From Chrysophaeum taylorii (lineage: Eukaryota > Sar > Pelagophyceae > Pelagomonadales > Pelagomonadaceae), in the NCBI GenBank assembly GCA_029834535.1, contig JAQMWT010000534.1, forward strand, positions 124,001 to 188,000: a DNA stretch of 64,000 nt. Reading direction: 5' to 3'. The notes under the pieces were generated by a model that had not been told where the DNA came from, made no database searches, and saw nothing but the letters and a program-made list of their open reading frames with translations. Shown here in pieces: positions 42,550 through 53,852 of this stretch (positions are counted from its first letter, which is position 1; the number at the start of each line of letters is the position of its first letter). The translations under genes and the position numbers were made by a program.

Positions 42550-45500
42550 CTTTTATTTATCAGTCGGAAGGCAATTTTTTTGCCTTTCAGATTCATCTGC
42601 CGGAATTTCTCAGTGATATATCTCTGGTTTCACTCGGACACCTTTCGGGCGGGAGATCCACCCAGATAGGCCTGTCGATAAGGTCTTGGACGAATGCTCG
42701 TGGGACATCACAATGATGTAGCCGATGGTGGGTGGGTGGCGACAGCCATCACTCGCATCGTCGCTGGTGAGTAGACACTGTAAAAGTCGAGTCCTACTGA
42801 AAAAGCCTTTGAGAGCGGATCTGCCTTCTGGGACGAGAGGGACGACGACTCATTTGTCTGCTGTAAAGCCATCGAATTCTTTGATGATACCTTCCAGATG
42901 AGATGGTTTTTTTTGCGTTTCTCGACATCGGACATTCCCTTTAAGCGAGCATGTCACCGGTCTTGATGTCAATGCCATCATCTCCAAGGTCCTTGTCGTT
43001 GTTGGGGTCGTTGTGTATGGCCAAAACAAGTGATCATTCCCGCATCCATCGAACACGGGAGGTCCTGGAGTTGTTGTTTAGCGCGTCTACTGCCAACGTC
43101 TGCGGATCCGAAGAGGGCCAGCGGTGGTCGGCTCGCACTGGAATAGTCCTTCGAGCTCGAGTTGCATGCTCGCGAGGTAGCATGGTGCGTTCGCGGTGAA
43201 TAAGTGCGACCAGCTGCTCGATCATCTTGGAGCCGCTGGCGAGATCCAGTTTTACGAAGAATTTAGTTCTCGATGCCGTAGGTCCGAGGCTGTTCCTCCT
43301 CCAAGCTCGCCGAACTCTGTCGTGTTGCGGGCGTATAGTTTTTGCTCGAACGAACGAACGAACGAACGAACGAACGAACGAACGAACGCTTCGGTGTAAT
43401 CTTCTGCGTCTTGTGTGTGTTTTTTTGGTGTGCGCAGTTGGGGAGACAAAATCCACGAGGCGACCAGGGTCGAGCGAGTGCCGGCAATGGTGTCCATTGC
43501 GGATGCGAGGTGCGCCAACGACTTCGAGCGGGTGGTTTTTGCCTTTGTACCGCCAGGTGTCACCATGATTTTACGTGGGGAGAGATGTTTGGTGTACCGG
43601 GTTCGGTGGGGGTCTTTGGAGGGAGGTCGACACTCACGCGGGGGTACCATTCGCGTGTTTGAGAGAGCGGGGTCTTGTCGCGTTGGTTGGGGGCGATGAA
43701 GGCATCAGCCCAGATATCGTCGGCACCGTGCCATCGGACTTGGATGACGTCGCGACCTTGAGGTGGTACGCGGTACGAGGGCGACGTCGTTGGGACTGAG
43801 TGGGGCCAGGGGGGTTCATTCGGTGGGGCCGGAGAGTTGGCGGCGGCGAACTCCGTGGCGGCGACGAGGTGGAGTGCGTCGTCGGGCTGGTGGTTGTTGC
43901 GGAGTTGGATTCGTCGGGGAGGCGGTGGTGTCGGGGAGTCGGCATCGGACTCGGACGAACACATCGGACTCAGACTCGGATGACCGGTGGTCATCATCAT
44001 CGTGGCCGGGATGCTCCTGGCGCGCGATGTGTGTTGGTATGACGCGCGGATCTTTCAAAAAACTGTTGGTTCGCCAGTTGCTGGGTGCGGTACGCACGCC
44101 AGTCTGGGCGGAGGTCCTCGGCTTGGATCTGCCCAGTGGTGATAATGTCACCAGTGTCGACCAGTTGGATTTTTGGCGACATACGGCGAGGTAAATTCAT
44201 CGTACTTGGGTTTCGCGCTTGTTGCGGTGGGGTGGGTTGACCAACACCCAGGAGGGGTAGAGCATAGAGCTCATTTCCTCCTGGCGGGACAGCACCTGGT
44301 GGGGCGTGCGGTCGACGCGTTTCACGACGGGACCCGGTATCGTTGTGCACGAACAAGCTCGAATACATACACCCAGTACGTTGACGGGTTGTCGAACTGC
44401 CACAGTGCAGCTGATATCGTCCCTAAGCTCGGTCTTCATGTAGTTCAGCGCATGGGCCTTGGAACTGATTGGCCGCGTCAGCGAGAGTACTACTCGCACT
44501 CGTATGTCGTTCCTGATGATTTATTTTCAACAGGTTTGGGGGGATTGCAGCGAACTTGGCGTCTTATACGACACTGCATTTTCACACAAACCATAACGCA
44601 GTATACAGGTGGGAGTAGTGACGGCACACAGAGTTGATCGTCGACATCCAGAGGCAAGATCTTGGCCAAAGGCGAAGGAGAGCTCGTTTAGAGTGTACGT
44701 CTCGTTGGTCCACGGCAGGTTTGACATCCTGTCGTCTCTCAGATATCGTGAATAGGTTGCGGATGTTGGGGTTCGGATTTTCCGTTCCATCAAGTCGGGT
44801 GAGTGCAGGAAGATGGACCTGTACGAACTGAAGAGTTTGGCGGGAAAGCCATGATGCGCTGGAGGCAACTCGGGGGGCCATGTTGACGTTGGGATCGAGT
44901 CCGCTGTTTTGGTCTTTGCTGCCACCGTTGAGAACCGAACCGCATTAACCCTGTAATCAGGCGTTTTTTTTTGCTTAGGTGGTCGCTTCTTTAGATGCTT
45001 AACCATATGACAGCTATAACGCAGAGTGGCTGGTGTGCGAACCTTCGACGATGGCGGTCAAGAGTTGATCTGCACATGATGCTGTGACGTCGGTGGAGTA
45101 GTGTGTCTACGTCTGAGACCTTGGAGCTTACACCGTTGGGTTGCAATGTCAGTGATACGCGACGTTTTTACGCGGTGTAGGTTAGATTTCCTTGAAGACG
45201 ACTTGTCCGGGTGGCATCATCTTGCGCCATCCCTTCAGTGCTGCGTCGTGCAGTCTCCTCGGGTGAGACGTAACGACGTTGGGTAGTGCTCGTGCGTACC
45301 AACAGGTGGTTACCATCAGAGGTGAGCGTACGTTGAGTGGTTGTCCATCTCAGGGAGCGTTGGGGGACTTGAGAATGCAGCCACGAGGTAGCCTTGGTGT
45401 GCGTCGAAGCCTCATCAAGGGCTTCCGGTCGGAGGTGAGCGAGTGAAATAGGAGGCGCGTACGACGAAGAAGATCTCGGAGTAGCATCCATGCTTTCTGG

Positions 45501-46395
45501 GCTAGATGCGAGAGCCGGCATCATTAGTGCACCGTCTCTGTTGTTTGGCTTCACCCCCTGAGTCAGAAGTGGCAGAGGCGAATAACGTGGGATGATTGGA
45601 CCTACGGCATATCTTCGGGGTATCGAGACGCTGGTCTGCGCTGAGGGGTCAGAGCCGAAACCCAACGGGGGTACGCGAAGCCAGGGAACGATCGGGAAAC
45701 GGCGGAGATTTAGCTGCGGCGTCACCACCGAGGAGGATGACAGTTGACTCCGAGGTGCAGTCGGCCGAAAACGGCGACTTTTGAAATGACCAGGCGCGGA
45801 AAAAATTTGCGTAGAACACGCGACAATGTCCAAAGCGCTGTTTGAGAGAGACGACTGTTTTTCGCACAACGCGCAAAAAAATGGGCGAAGGTGCGGTTGT
45901 TGCGAAACAGAGAAGAGACACCATGTGCAGACACTGGGGCGTGCCGCGGAACTAGAATGAGGCCGACACGCGCGCGTGCGACGAGTAGAGGTCCGAGCGG
46001 GTAAGTTTGCGAAGATTGGGATCGAGGGCTCGAACGTGGCCGATATCAGGAGACAGGGAACAGGCGTCGTGCGTGAACAGCTTAAAACGTCTCGGCGCGT
46101 CGTCAAGTACTACTTGGTTGTCCAGTACTTTTGAGAGGCGGTTGCGTCGACGAAGGTTGGTCGCAAAAAGAGATTCGTCGCGGACTAACGTCGTCGCCAA
46201 GGGACGTATTCATGTGCGGCGGCGGCGCATGGCTGCACCACCTATTCGAAGGAGATGCAGACACATATGGACGGCGTCGTACTGGGCGGCGGATCCCTCA
46301 TATTGTTGTTGGGTGCAAGTTTACTACTGATGAGGTCAAAATCGCCAAGTCCACCACAGTACGACGAGAAGACGCGGGCCTTTTTTTTTGAGCTC
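42550..46395 (-). other. Decayed minus-strand reading frames, possible retroelement remains
   Basis: Several minus-strand frames look partly coding: DNQVVLDDAPRRFKLFTHDA (about 46130-46075), the 312-codon frame 46106-45168, NLPWTNETYTLNELSFAFGQ (about 44730-44670), IQVRWHGADDIWADAFIAPN (about 43750-43690) and KFFVKLDLASG (about 43260-43230). The last two are reminiscent of an integrase-tail/chromodomain-like region and of a reverse-transcriptase motif A region, but neither is convincing. No intact gene is present. Confidence 0.3.
43347..43388 (+). repeat. (CGAA)n microsatellite
   Basis: About ten CGAA units; the minus strand reads as a run of FVRS. Confidence 0.9.
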
Positions 46396-46543
46396 ACACT
46401 ATGGAGAACAGGGCCACGGAACTGGTGACGTGCGCCATGTCTGAATCGGTCCCCTCTAACCGAACAGCCGAGTCCGAGCCAGCCGCGAGCAGTAAGAGTA
46501 AGCAGGTCCGGGTAACAACACGCTCGCTGCTTTTTTTACCGTT

Positions 46544-47290
46544 GTGACGACGCGCGTGCACAGCGCATCACCGCGACGATCACCAAGTTCGTTGTTGTCG
46601 GATGCGTTCTCCCGTTCTCCATCGCCGCAGGTTGGTCTCCTGGACTCGCTGCACATCTTCGCCTGGCTGGTAGACCCGTTCACAACGCCGACGTATGATG
46701 AGCTTTTTAACGTGACAGGACTTACTGGGAAGAAAGGCCAAGGCATCAAGATAATCGAGCGGTTCTACCCAGACTCTATTGATCGCCGCCGCGAGGTGGC
46801 CTTCACCGAGCTCAAGAGCAGATCGCTCTCCGCCCGGGGCCAGAGGGGGGCGCGCTCATCGAGAACGCAAGCAGTCCCTCATCAAACCGCCCGCCGACGT
46901 GCGACGATTCAAGAAGAAAACGTCCAGCGAGCGCGAGATCTTCAGGAAGTCGCGGATGATGTCATGTCCGTCGCCGACGACTGGCGACTCTGGCATCAAG
47001 CAATTCCAAAGATTGATCTGATCACCCCCATCGTCAGCCGCATCGACGAGATGACTGTCCAGTCTGCCGACGTCGAGCGAGTCTCGAGTCTGCAAGACCC
47101 ACAAGCTCATCCACACCAAGACGCGCAACCGCCTCTACACCCTCACCGTCGATCGCCTTCTCTTTACCACCTACGTCAACCTCCGCCGACGAGCTCGGCG
47201 ACTTTTTTCCCTCGTGCAGCAGACGCTGAGGAGCAACTGCCACGACGAGGACGAGCCCCCTCTCGACGACCAGCCGGGCGCTCCGACTAC
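46544..47290 (+). pseudogene. hAT transposase C-terminal fragment
   Basis: The plus strand carries LLDSLHIFAWLVDPFTTPTY and IIERFYPDSIDRRREVAF (about 46640-46800). Further on, by switching frames, come IPKIDLITPIVSRIDEMTVQ, SADVERV and KTHKLIHTKTRNRLYTLTVD then RLLFTTYVNLR (about 47098-47190). The last part matches the hAT dimerisation pattern in which an ER...(I)H-S/T-K-x-RNRL block precedes a helix ending in NLR. Frame changes around 46860 and 47090 make it dead. The N-terminal half is absent or unrecognisable. Confidence 0.6.
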
Positions 47291-47350
47291 GAAGCCGCAG
47301 TCGCCGATGACGCCCCCTTCGTCGCCGCAGTGCTCGACGACGACGAGAGC

Positions 47351-47352
47351 AT

Positions 47353-47387
<35 letters not shown>

Positions 47388-47391
47388 TTTT
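47351..47391 (+). repeat. (ATTT)n microsatellite
   Basis: About ten ATTT units lie immediately downstream of the hAT fragment; an A/T-rich end follows. Confidence 0.9.
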
Positions 47392-48935
47392 AAATGGTTT
47401 CTACATAATATCAAACTAAAAAAAAACACGATATTATATTTTTATAATATAGCGCCGTTCAATAGTGATGCGAGAGCGGAAGGTCTGAAACCGGCGGCGT
47501 CGAAATAGTCCAGCGGTTAGTCCGGGTGACTTGTGGGTTCCGTATGATATCATGTGCGTCGTATGAGATCGAAGAACTTGCGACCAACGGCCGATGAGAG
47601 GAAAAATAAATCGATGAGAGGAAAAATAAATCCTCTCAAAAGTTATCCAGGAGGAGAGGACCGGCGCGAGGTCCACAGGTCGGGGTTGCGAGCGTCTGCA
47701 ACCACGAGTAAGGATGACCACGACCGAGCCCTGGGGTAGTCTACCCTTGAGAGGGGACGGCCAAAATTGAAGGTGTAAGGCATGGCGACGAGCTTAGTCT
47801 TTGGAGAGTGTAAAAGGGATGTCGTCGAAAGACATTTCGGTGTGGTGAGGGAGAGAGGTAGTGGGTAGAACACACTGCGCGTACGAGCCGCCATCGTCTG
47901 CAAATCGATGGCGGCCTCCGCGTCGAGCGAGTCGTCTTCGAGATGAAGTAGAGGCCTCGGTCTGCCGCTCGGACTTCCTGGTCTCGACGAGTTAGTGATC
48001 GCTTGGAGACTTTCTGGACTTGATCGATCCTCTTCTCGAAGGCAGGACGATCGGGTGGAGCTTGGTCACCGGGTGGGTTGGTTGGCTTCGACGCGAATAC
48101 GGGTGGAGAAGCTGCTCGCGGACGGGCGGAGCGGCGGGCGTTTGGGAGGACGAGAGGTTGACCCGATCGTCGAACGGGGACGGGGGCGACGGTTCGACGA
48201 GACAAAGCGTGTCGTAGACCTGTTGGACGGACGGACCTGCACGGATCGTGGTCGAGTGGGCGAGGAGTTAGTACCCGTTCAGAGTCACGGTGTAGTAGCG
48301 ATGATCGCTTGTTCGGGGAGGCGCTCCATCAGCTCTTGAGAAAGAAAGAAGCCGACGTGGTGCGTCGTGCTTGATGTTGAGCTGGGCCATGTTGGCGGAC
48401 TTTAAGGAGAGGACAACGGCCGCGAGGTACTTGATGGTCTGACGTCTTTCTTGGGCGTCACATGAGGCTCATCATCAGCTGTTCAAGTCGGAGGTCGAGG
48501 TGCGGAATCAACGGGATGGCGGAGTCAAGCAATATGCGCGAAGAAAGGTTGGCCAGAAGACGCGACCACCGTGGATGACCGTGGACTCGGGGGTGGTCTT
48601 TGAGCGTACCGGAGCATGAAGGGCGTGCAGCCTGGCACGACTCTCGTCCGTCTCAAAAATGAGAGCGGATTGAGGTGGGAGTTGGTTCATCAGTTGTGCT
48701 CGAATCGGAGAGTGGAGTCCCAGGACAGAACTTACGAAACTGGTGGCATTCCATCGTGTCGAACGGCCTTACGGAGGGAAGAGGAGGATCTGGATCGCTA
48801 CATCAGGCACAGGCAGCGACAAAAGGGTCCGCGACTTGGATGGGAGGCTGTGCAGCTGGGTCAGCCGGCGTACCGAAACGACTGCACGGAGCGCGGCTTG
48901 TGGAGCAGAGTCGGGACTGTTCGACTCGTGGGGAA
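47392..48935. other. Spacer with decayed minus-strand frames
   Basis: Minus-strand blocks (MAARTRSVFYPLPLSLTTPK near 47890-47830, QLPPQSALIFETDESRARLH near 48680-48620, NMAQLNIKHDAPRRLLSFSR near 48390-48340) look coding-like but are frameshifted and unrecognised. Confidence 0.35.
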
Positions 48936-49138
48936 AAAAATTCCCTTGGGGGATCGTGGTTTGCGTACCCAGGGATAAGAAATTTTTGGGTACCTCTATG
49001 ACAGGCAGGCACTATAAGAAGTCTTGAAGTCGTGACGTCACTCCTGAGACACACGACTAAGAAAATCAGCAGTGTTCAGCATATGGCGGAGCGACCGCTG
49101 CGACCACTCAACGAGATATTTGCCGCTGCTTTGAAGAT

Positions 49139-49240
49139 AAGATGCGAAGATGCGAAGATGCGAAGATGCGAAGATGCGAAGATGCGAAGATGCGAAGATG
49201 CGAAGATGCGAAGATGCGAAGATGCGAAGATGCGAAGATG
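49139..49240 (+). repeat. (GATGCGAA)n minisatellite
   Basis: About 12 perfect copies of an 8-bp unit lie between the left terminal region and the transposase of MULE B. A period of 8 shifts the reading phase each unit, so all frames stay open. Confidence 0.95.
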
Positions 49241-49539
49241 CTCACTGGGAACGACTGCGACGGAACGTCCTGTGTGCTCGAGAATCATGGCGCGCGAGGC
49301 GTGCGATGCGTTCGGCTGGGATTTATTTATTTCAGCAAGGAGATGAGGGCCTTGCAGGTATTGCGAAGCGGCTGGGGACCTATCATCATCATCGGAGTTG
49401 AGGTGCACCGAAAGGAGCAAAGCGCGCGCGTGACCCATCCAAGCAAACGACTCCAACCCCCCGGCCGCAGCAGCGCAGCCGCAGCCGCAGCCGCAGCCGC
49501 AGCCGCCGCGGGGAGACACTCGATGCAAGTGACGAGAGC

Positions 49540-52140
49540 GTGGTCGAGATGACGCACTCTGCGCGGCGGCTCGGCTTTGGCGAGGAGGAGGAGGACGACG
49601 ACGACGAGCTTATGGCCATGGGCACCGAGACCATGGAAGCAGGTTGGGAGGTCGTGGACGACGATGAGAACGACGAGGACGACGAGATCGAGCCCCTGTC
49701 CGAAGCCTCGACCACCAAGGTCCGCCACAACATGGACGGCTCGCTCCGCAAGCCGCGATGCTCAGTAGCAGGTGGTAAGTATGAGCTCGCAGTAGTCGCC
49801 GCCGCTGGTGATTACAAGCTCAGCGCTACCAAGAACCACACCGGCAAGCACGAGACAGGCGCGCGACCCGCGCCCATTAAGAACGAATTCAAGGTGCGTT
49901 CTCTGAACCATTCGAGGTGGGGAGTCGCGTGGACCACCGCTCTCAGTGCAGATCATAGCAAGGTGACGCTATACCTGGCCTGCGAGTTCCGCAAGAACAA
50001 GCCGTGCTGCCCGGCCAAGGCAAAGCTCGTTTACCACATCGCTGCCGGTCAGGTTGAGCTCTACTTCAGCGGCGTGCACCAGAACAACGCCAGCGACCTC
50101 AGCGACACCCGACAATGTCGTCGAGGTCTCTTGCGACTGCTCAAGGGCCCTATCCTGGCGCGCGCTTCGCTGCCGACCCCAAACCTATTGCCATACCCAT
50201 CCGCCAGTGGCTCGTGGACACCGGCCTTATTTACAAGAACCAGTTCAAGTTGCACAAGGGCGACAGAAATCGGAGGCAGCTGATGCGCTTCGTCCGCCGT
50301 ATGCGCATCAAGCTGCTCAGTAGAGCCTGTCAGTGGGCGACATGGTTGCGTACACGGGCACGATGGTTGACGGTCGTGACCTCGGCGCCCTCGTGAGCAT
50401 GCTCGACATGATCGGCGACCATGAACCAATTCTTCTTTTGCATCGCACCCTGGAGATCGGCGACTCGGATACCCGCATCGTCGTCCTTGTCAGCAGCACC
50501 AAGAACCTCCTCTTGAATGTCGGGCGCCGCCATAACCTCTCTATCGGCAACCTCGAGTGCACCGACGGCACTCGTCGAATCAATGCCGAGGGCTACCCTA
50601 TCATCAACACCGGGACTGTCGACATCGACCAGACCTACCACATACTGACGTTCACCCTCGCCTTCACCGAGAACATAGACATTTACGGCATCGTGCTGGG
50701 TGTTACCTGGGAGGCGGGTGTTGCGGTGAGTATGGCCGCAGGCCTCATAACTTCCCCAGCACCCATTGCACGGGCCGGTTGGCAGCCGGAACGTTCGCAG
50801 TGGGACGGGGTATGGCCGGGGGGCGAAGACGGGAGGTTATCGACGAGTTGGTTGTCAGTCACATCGCGGTCTCCTCGTCGCATGGCGACAAGCTTGATGG
50901 TCACTCTCCGCCGACCGACCTTTCGTCGCTCCTCGTCTACAGGCCCGTGATTCCGGACTGGCTCCTGTCGGTCCGGCCTGGCTCCCATGCTCGGGAGAGG
51001 TCTGAAGTTAGTTAGTTACCTACTGCGCCCGACTTTGTAATAATGGCCGACAACGCTGACGAGATCCAGAATGGCGTCGTCGTCGACCACTTCGGCCTTG
51101 GCGCCGTCGACTTGCTCAACTGCTTTGTACACATGACCAGGGCCAACAACAAGAAACGGGGCCTCTTCGACAAGACCAAGCCGGGGCATAGGCGCGAATT
51201 GGGGTGCCATGTCCTTCATGAACTCTGCTGGTTCAGCGACATGAAGGCCCAGCTTGAGCAAATTAGTGTCGTCGTCACGATCGGCAGCGGTCTTTCTCGA
51301 CAAGGTACTCCTGCGTCGCTTCACGGACGAGTGGACCGAAAAGTGCCCCGCATTCATCCAAGTCTTGTGTTCGTAGAGTACGGTCTGGCGAAGTATGAGA
51401 AAATGGCCGGCTGGATCCGGGCTCGAACGGTTGCTCCCGGTACGCCGCGCGACAACAACAGCAACAACGATTCCTGCAACAACCTCATCAAGGAGGATGA
51501 CACTGCCCGCGAGGTCGTCGGCGTAGTTCCAGCCTCTGTAGAAGCATCGTCCGGTACCTCGAGACTCGGAGGAGCCAAAACGATGGCTATTTTGGAGCCA
51601 AAACGATGGCTATTTTGCTCAGCACCCGCAGATAGACCAACGGCAGGGATTGGAAGGAGGCGCAGGAGTACATTCACGCGCTGGCGAGCTCATGATGGCG
51701 ACTTCCTCAAGAAAGTCAAGTCCGACTCCTTCGTCTTACTCTCGTCGTCCGGACACGCAGCAGTCAAGGGCATTTTTTTCTGTCAAGGCGACCAAGAGCG
51801 AGCAGACCCTTCGATTTCTCCGTGACTTTGTCGACGTCACAGAAAACGGCGGCTTGTCTCGTACCCTCGACGGGAAGTCCCTGGACACGAGGCTCTGAGC
51901 ATCGTCGGGGCGGCCCACGTCCTCAAAAAGGCTGGACCCGGGGGAACATCAATCGCATATACACGTTCTACACTCGTGCAGCTGCCGTGCACATTCTGGC
52001 ACTATTACAAGTGCAAGCACGCTCTCGCTCTCGCAATCCGCCTCAAGCACGCTCAAGTCCTGGAAAACACGATTATCCTCTACCCTTCCGCAAGCGCGGC
52101 CGTGGTCGCGGTGCCAAAGCGCACGGCGGAGAGGCGTTGA
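49540..52140 (+). pseudogene. Mutator-like transposase, copy B (zinc finger, DDE core, SWIM remnant)
   Basis: It starts in an acidic N-terminus (GFGEEEEDDDDELMAMG). A zinc-finger-like region follows (YLACEFRKNKPCCPAKAKLV then QVELYFSGVHQNN, about 49970-50090), of the FLYWCH/WRKY kind often found before MULE cores. After a frame change comes IAIPIRQWLVDTGLIYKNQF. After a second change come VLVSSTKNLLLNVGRRHNLS, the catalytic Asp block LECTDGTRR and YPIINTGTVDIDQTYHILTF (about 50589-50650). An S1 insertion (50771-51019) interrupts the core. It resumes with VIMADNADEIQNGVVVDHFG, EYGLAKYEKMAGWIRARTV and, in another frame, FWHYYKCKHALALAIRLKHA (about 51990-52045). The first two frame changes occur at the same places in copy A. 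Dead in its present state. Confidence 0.8.
50771..51019 (+). repeat. S1 short dispersed repeat inserted in MULE B
   Basis: This about 249-bp block is absent from MULE A, where CCAGCATCCACTGCTCCCG is uninterrupted. Here the left side reads CCAGCACCCATTGCA and the right side CTACTGCGCCCG, so a short CAYTGC-like duplication may mark the insertion. It begins CGGGCCGGTTGGCAGCCGG and ends in GTTAGTTAC. Confidence 0.8.
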
Positions 52141-52340
52141 GCGCGAAGCCTGCTCGACATCGCGGGACATCGCGGCCGCAACTAAGCGCGCTGCCATTCC
52201 AGACTCGGCTGCCACCCCACCCCACACCACACCACACCACCTCTGTGCGCGTGCCCACACACCACACCAAAACCTACAAGCACCCGCACCGCCACCACTG
52301 TGCGCGTCCCTCTTTCTTTCTAGAGCGGTTTCAAGGGTGT

Positions 52341-52660
52341 CCGGTCATGGGAGCCAGGCCGGACCGCCAGGAGCCGGTGCGTAATCACAGAGGAAAATCA
52401 CGCAGTTGGGGCAGAGGCGAGGGACGAGGACGGACTTGTTGATGGTGGACCGCCACTGCGCGCGGTCTTGTGCGAGGTCGTGCAAAAGCGTCGCAGGCCG
52501 CGGACGTGTTGGTCCACGAATAATCGACCTGTCCGTCGCGTTCTGCCCAACCGAGCGAACCCCATCCCAGCGCGGACTTTCCGGGTGCTAACCGGCCAGC
52601 CCGGGAGGCGAGCAGGCACCGTCTCACTCCGGGACGGCCGTGGCCGCCGCAGGGAGCAAA
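52341..52660 (-). repeat. S1-related insertion in the MULE B 3' region (minus)
   Basis: Blocks CATGGGAGCCAGGCCGGACC and AACCGGCCAGCCCGGGAGGC are the complement of S1 sequence. This stretch interrupts the subterminal region that is continuous in MULE A (TTTCTAGAGCGGTTTCAAG). About 200 bp between the two blocks is diverged. Confidence 0.55.
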
Positions 52661-52795
52661 CGTGTTAGGCGCCGTCCTCCATCGCAACCAACGGGTAGCG
52701 ATCGCAGGGTTAGGGCATCCCAACATTGGACTTCTTATAGTGCGATAGGGGTACCCAAAATTTATTATCCCTGGGTACGTAAAAATGATCCCAAG

Positions 52796-53713
52796 AGCGA
52801 CCCGGTCCAATTGCTCGAGGAATTTGAACACCTTATCGAACTTAGCGTTGATGCCGGTTTTGAGGTCCTCGAGCTTGGCATCGAGTTTGGCCTCGTGGGC
52901 GGCGTGCTTGGCATCGAGCTTTTCCTCGAGGACGTCGAGGGGTTCCTTGAGGGACTGCTGGGTGTCTTCTTGACTTGACTTGCTTGGGTAGATTCCTCGG
53001 TGGACTTCTTGGGCACGGTGTGAACGAGTTTCCGGGTGAAACTTCGGTCTCTCCCATGATGAACACGGCGTTAGACATTGACAATAGTAGTAAGAGACTA
53101 AGAAAAGAAGGGCTAGGGTCACTATTATAGGGTTAGGAGCACTGAAGCACGTCTCCAATGACCGACTCAACTCGGTCACGAACCAAATTAACTGGTGGGC
53201 ACGCACCGTCACACAACAAATATGTACAGTAGACCACCGCCAAACACAATTGTCGTATCGTACTCGTAATCAGGCGTGAACTGATCACTTCATTAGACGC
53301 CCATCACAGTTGGACTAACACACCTACGCGTCTGGGCCCCCCATAACCTGGAGAGATTTGACCCTCTCCGGGTACAGGGTAGAGACCGCGTGCGGTCTTA
53401 GACGTGTACAGACCATTCCGCTTGTCACATGCTACAACAGAAGGTAGGGATTTAGGCCCTAACTCCTCAGGGACAATAGGTCCCATAGAAGCTTTTTACA
53501 CTGACAACGAGGAACAGAGCTTCTGCTAATTAAGCAAAAGACCCTGGACCTGACGGCACGCAAATGGAGGATTTCTCCTTGTCAGAAGAGAAACTCTAGA
53601 CGTAGTCTCATATCAAGAAACAAACAAATGCGGACGGGCAAGGGAGGAAAGGTATGAGGGAGAGCCGTGGACAAGGACTATCTCAACGACGGCGGTTGTG
53701 CAAAGAAGTACGT
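52796..53713 (-). other. Spacer with coiled-coil frame fragment and possible Copia LTR sequence
   Basis: The minus strand of about 52800-53000 encodes a heptad-rich stretch (LDVLEEKLDAKHAAHEAKLD, FDKVFKFLEQLDRV) that runs straight into MULE terminal sequence, so it is a fragment. About 53060-53150 (GTTAGACATTGACAATAG, GGGTTAGGAGCAC) matches 38930-39025 next to the Copia fragment and may be LTR. No complete gene. Confidence 0.4.
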
Positions 53714-53793
53714 GTGGCTGGGTCGTTTAGAAATCGAACTCTAAGTGTTCAATACATGCTGGGTAGGGTCCGATTTCTAAACGACCCGGCCAC
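53714..53793. mobile_element. 80-bp MITE with 23-bp terminal inverted repeats
   Basis: The left arm GTGGCTGGGTCGTTTAGAAA(TCG) and the complement of the right arm GTGGCCGGGTCGTTTAGAAA(TCG) differ at one position. The element is flanked by ACGT on both sides (53710-53713 and 53794-53797). The paralogous sequence at about 63178-63200 has a single ACGT and no insert, which is a clean empty site. It lies 59 bp beyond the kinase stop codon. Confidence 0.9.
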
Positions 53794-53852
53794 ACGTGGC
53801 GTTTGCACTCTCTGCGTCGCTATTCTCCCAGAGGAAAACCAATGTTGTCGGT

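Larger units (their letters stand above)
48936..52795 (+). mobile_element. Mutator-like element, copy B, with terminal inverted regions
   Basis: The left end (GTACCCAGGGATAAGAAA, GGCACTATAAGAAGT, about 48965-49022) is matched in inverse orientation at the right (complement of about 52735-52780: CGTACCCAGGGATAATAAAT, GCACTATAAGAAGTCCAATG). The shared ends may extend outwards to CTTGGGAT and GACCGGGTCGC. Between them lie the transposase remains, a (GATGCGAA)n array and two S1 insertions. I could not find a convincing 9-bp target duplication. Confidence 0.7.

Noticed and set aside
45168-46106. 312-codon minus frame as an intact gene
   Set aside because: Ser/Pro/Arg-rich, no domain, and surrounded by broken frames; kept only as a low-confidence decayed region.
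47440-47540. tRNA-like sequence (TAGTCCAGCGGTTAG, TGGGTTCCG)
   Set aside because: I could not fold an acceptor stem or anticodon arm with conserved positions.
49141-49240. CRISPR-like array
   Set aside because: Perfect 8-bp tandem units without spacers in a eukaryotic transposon; it is a minisatellite.
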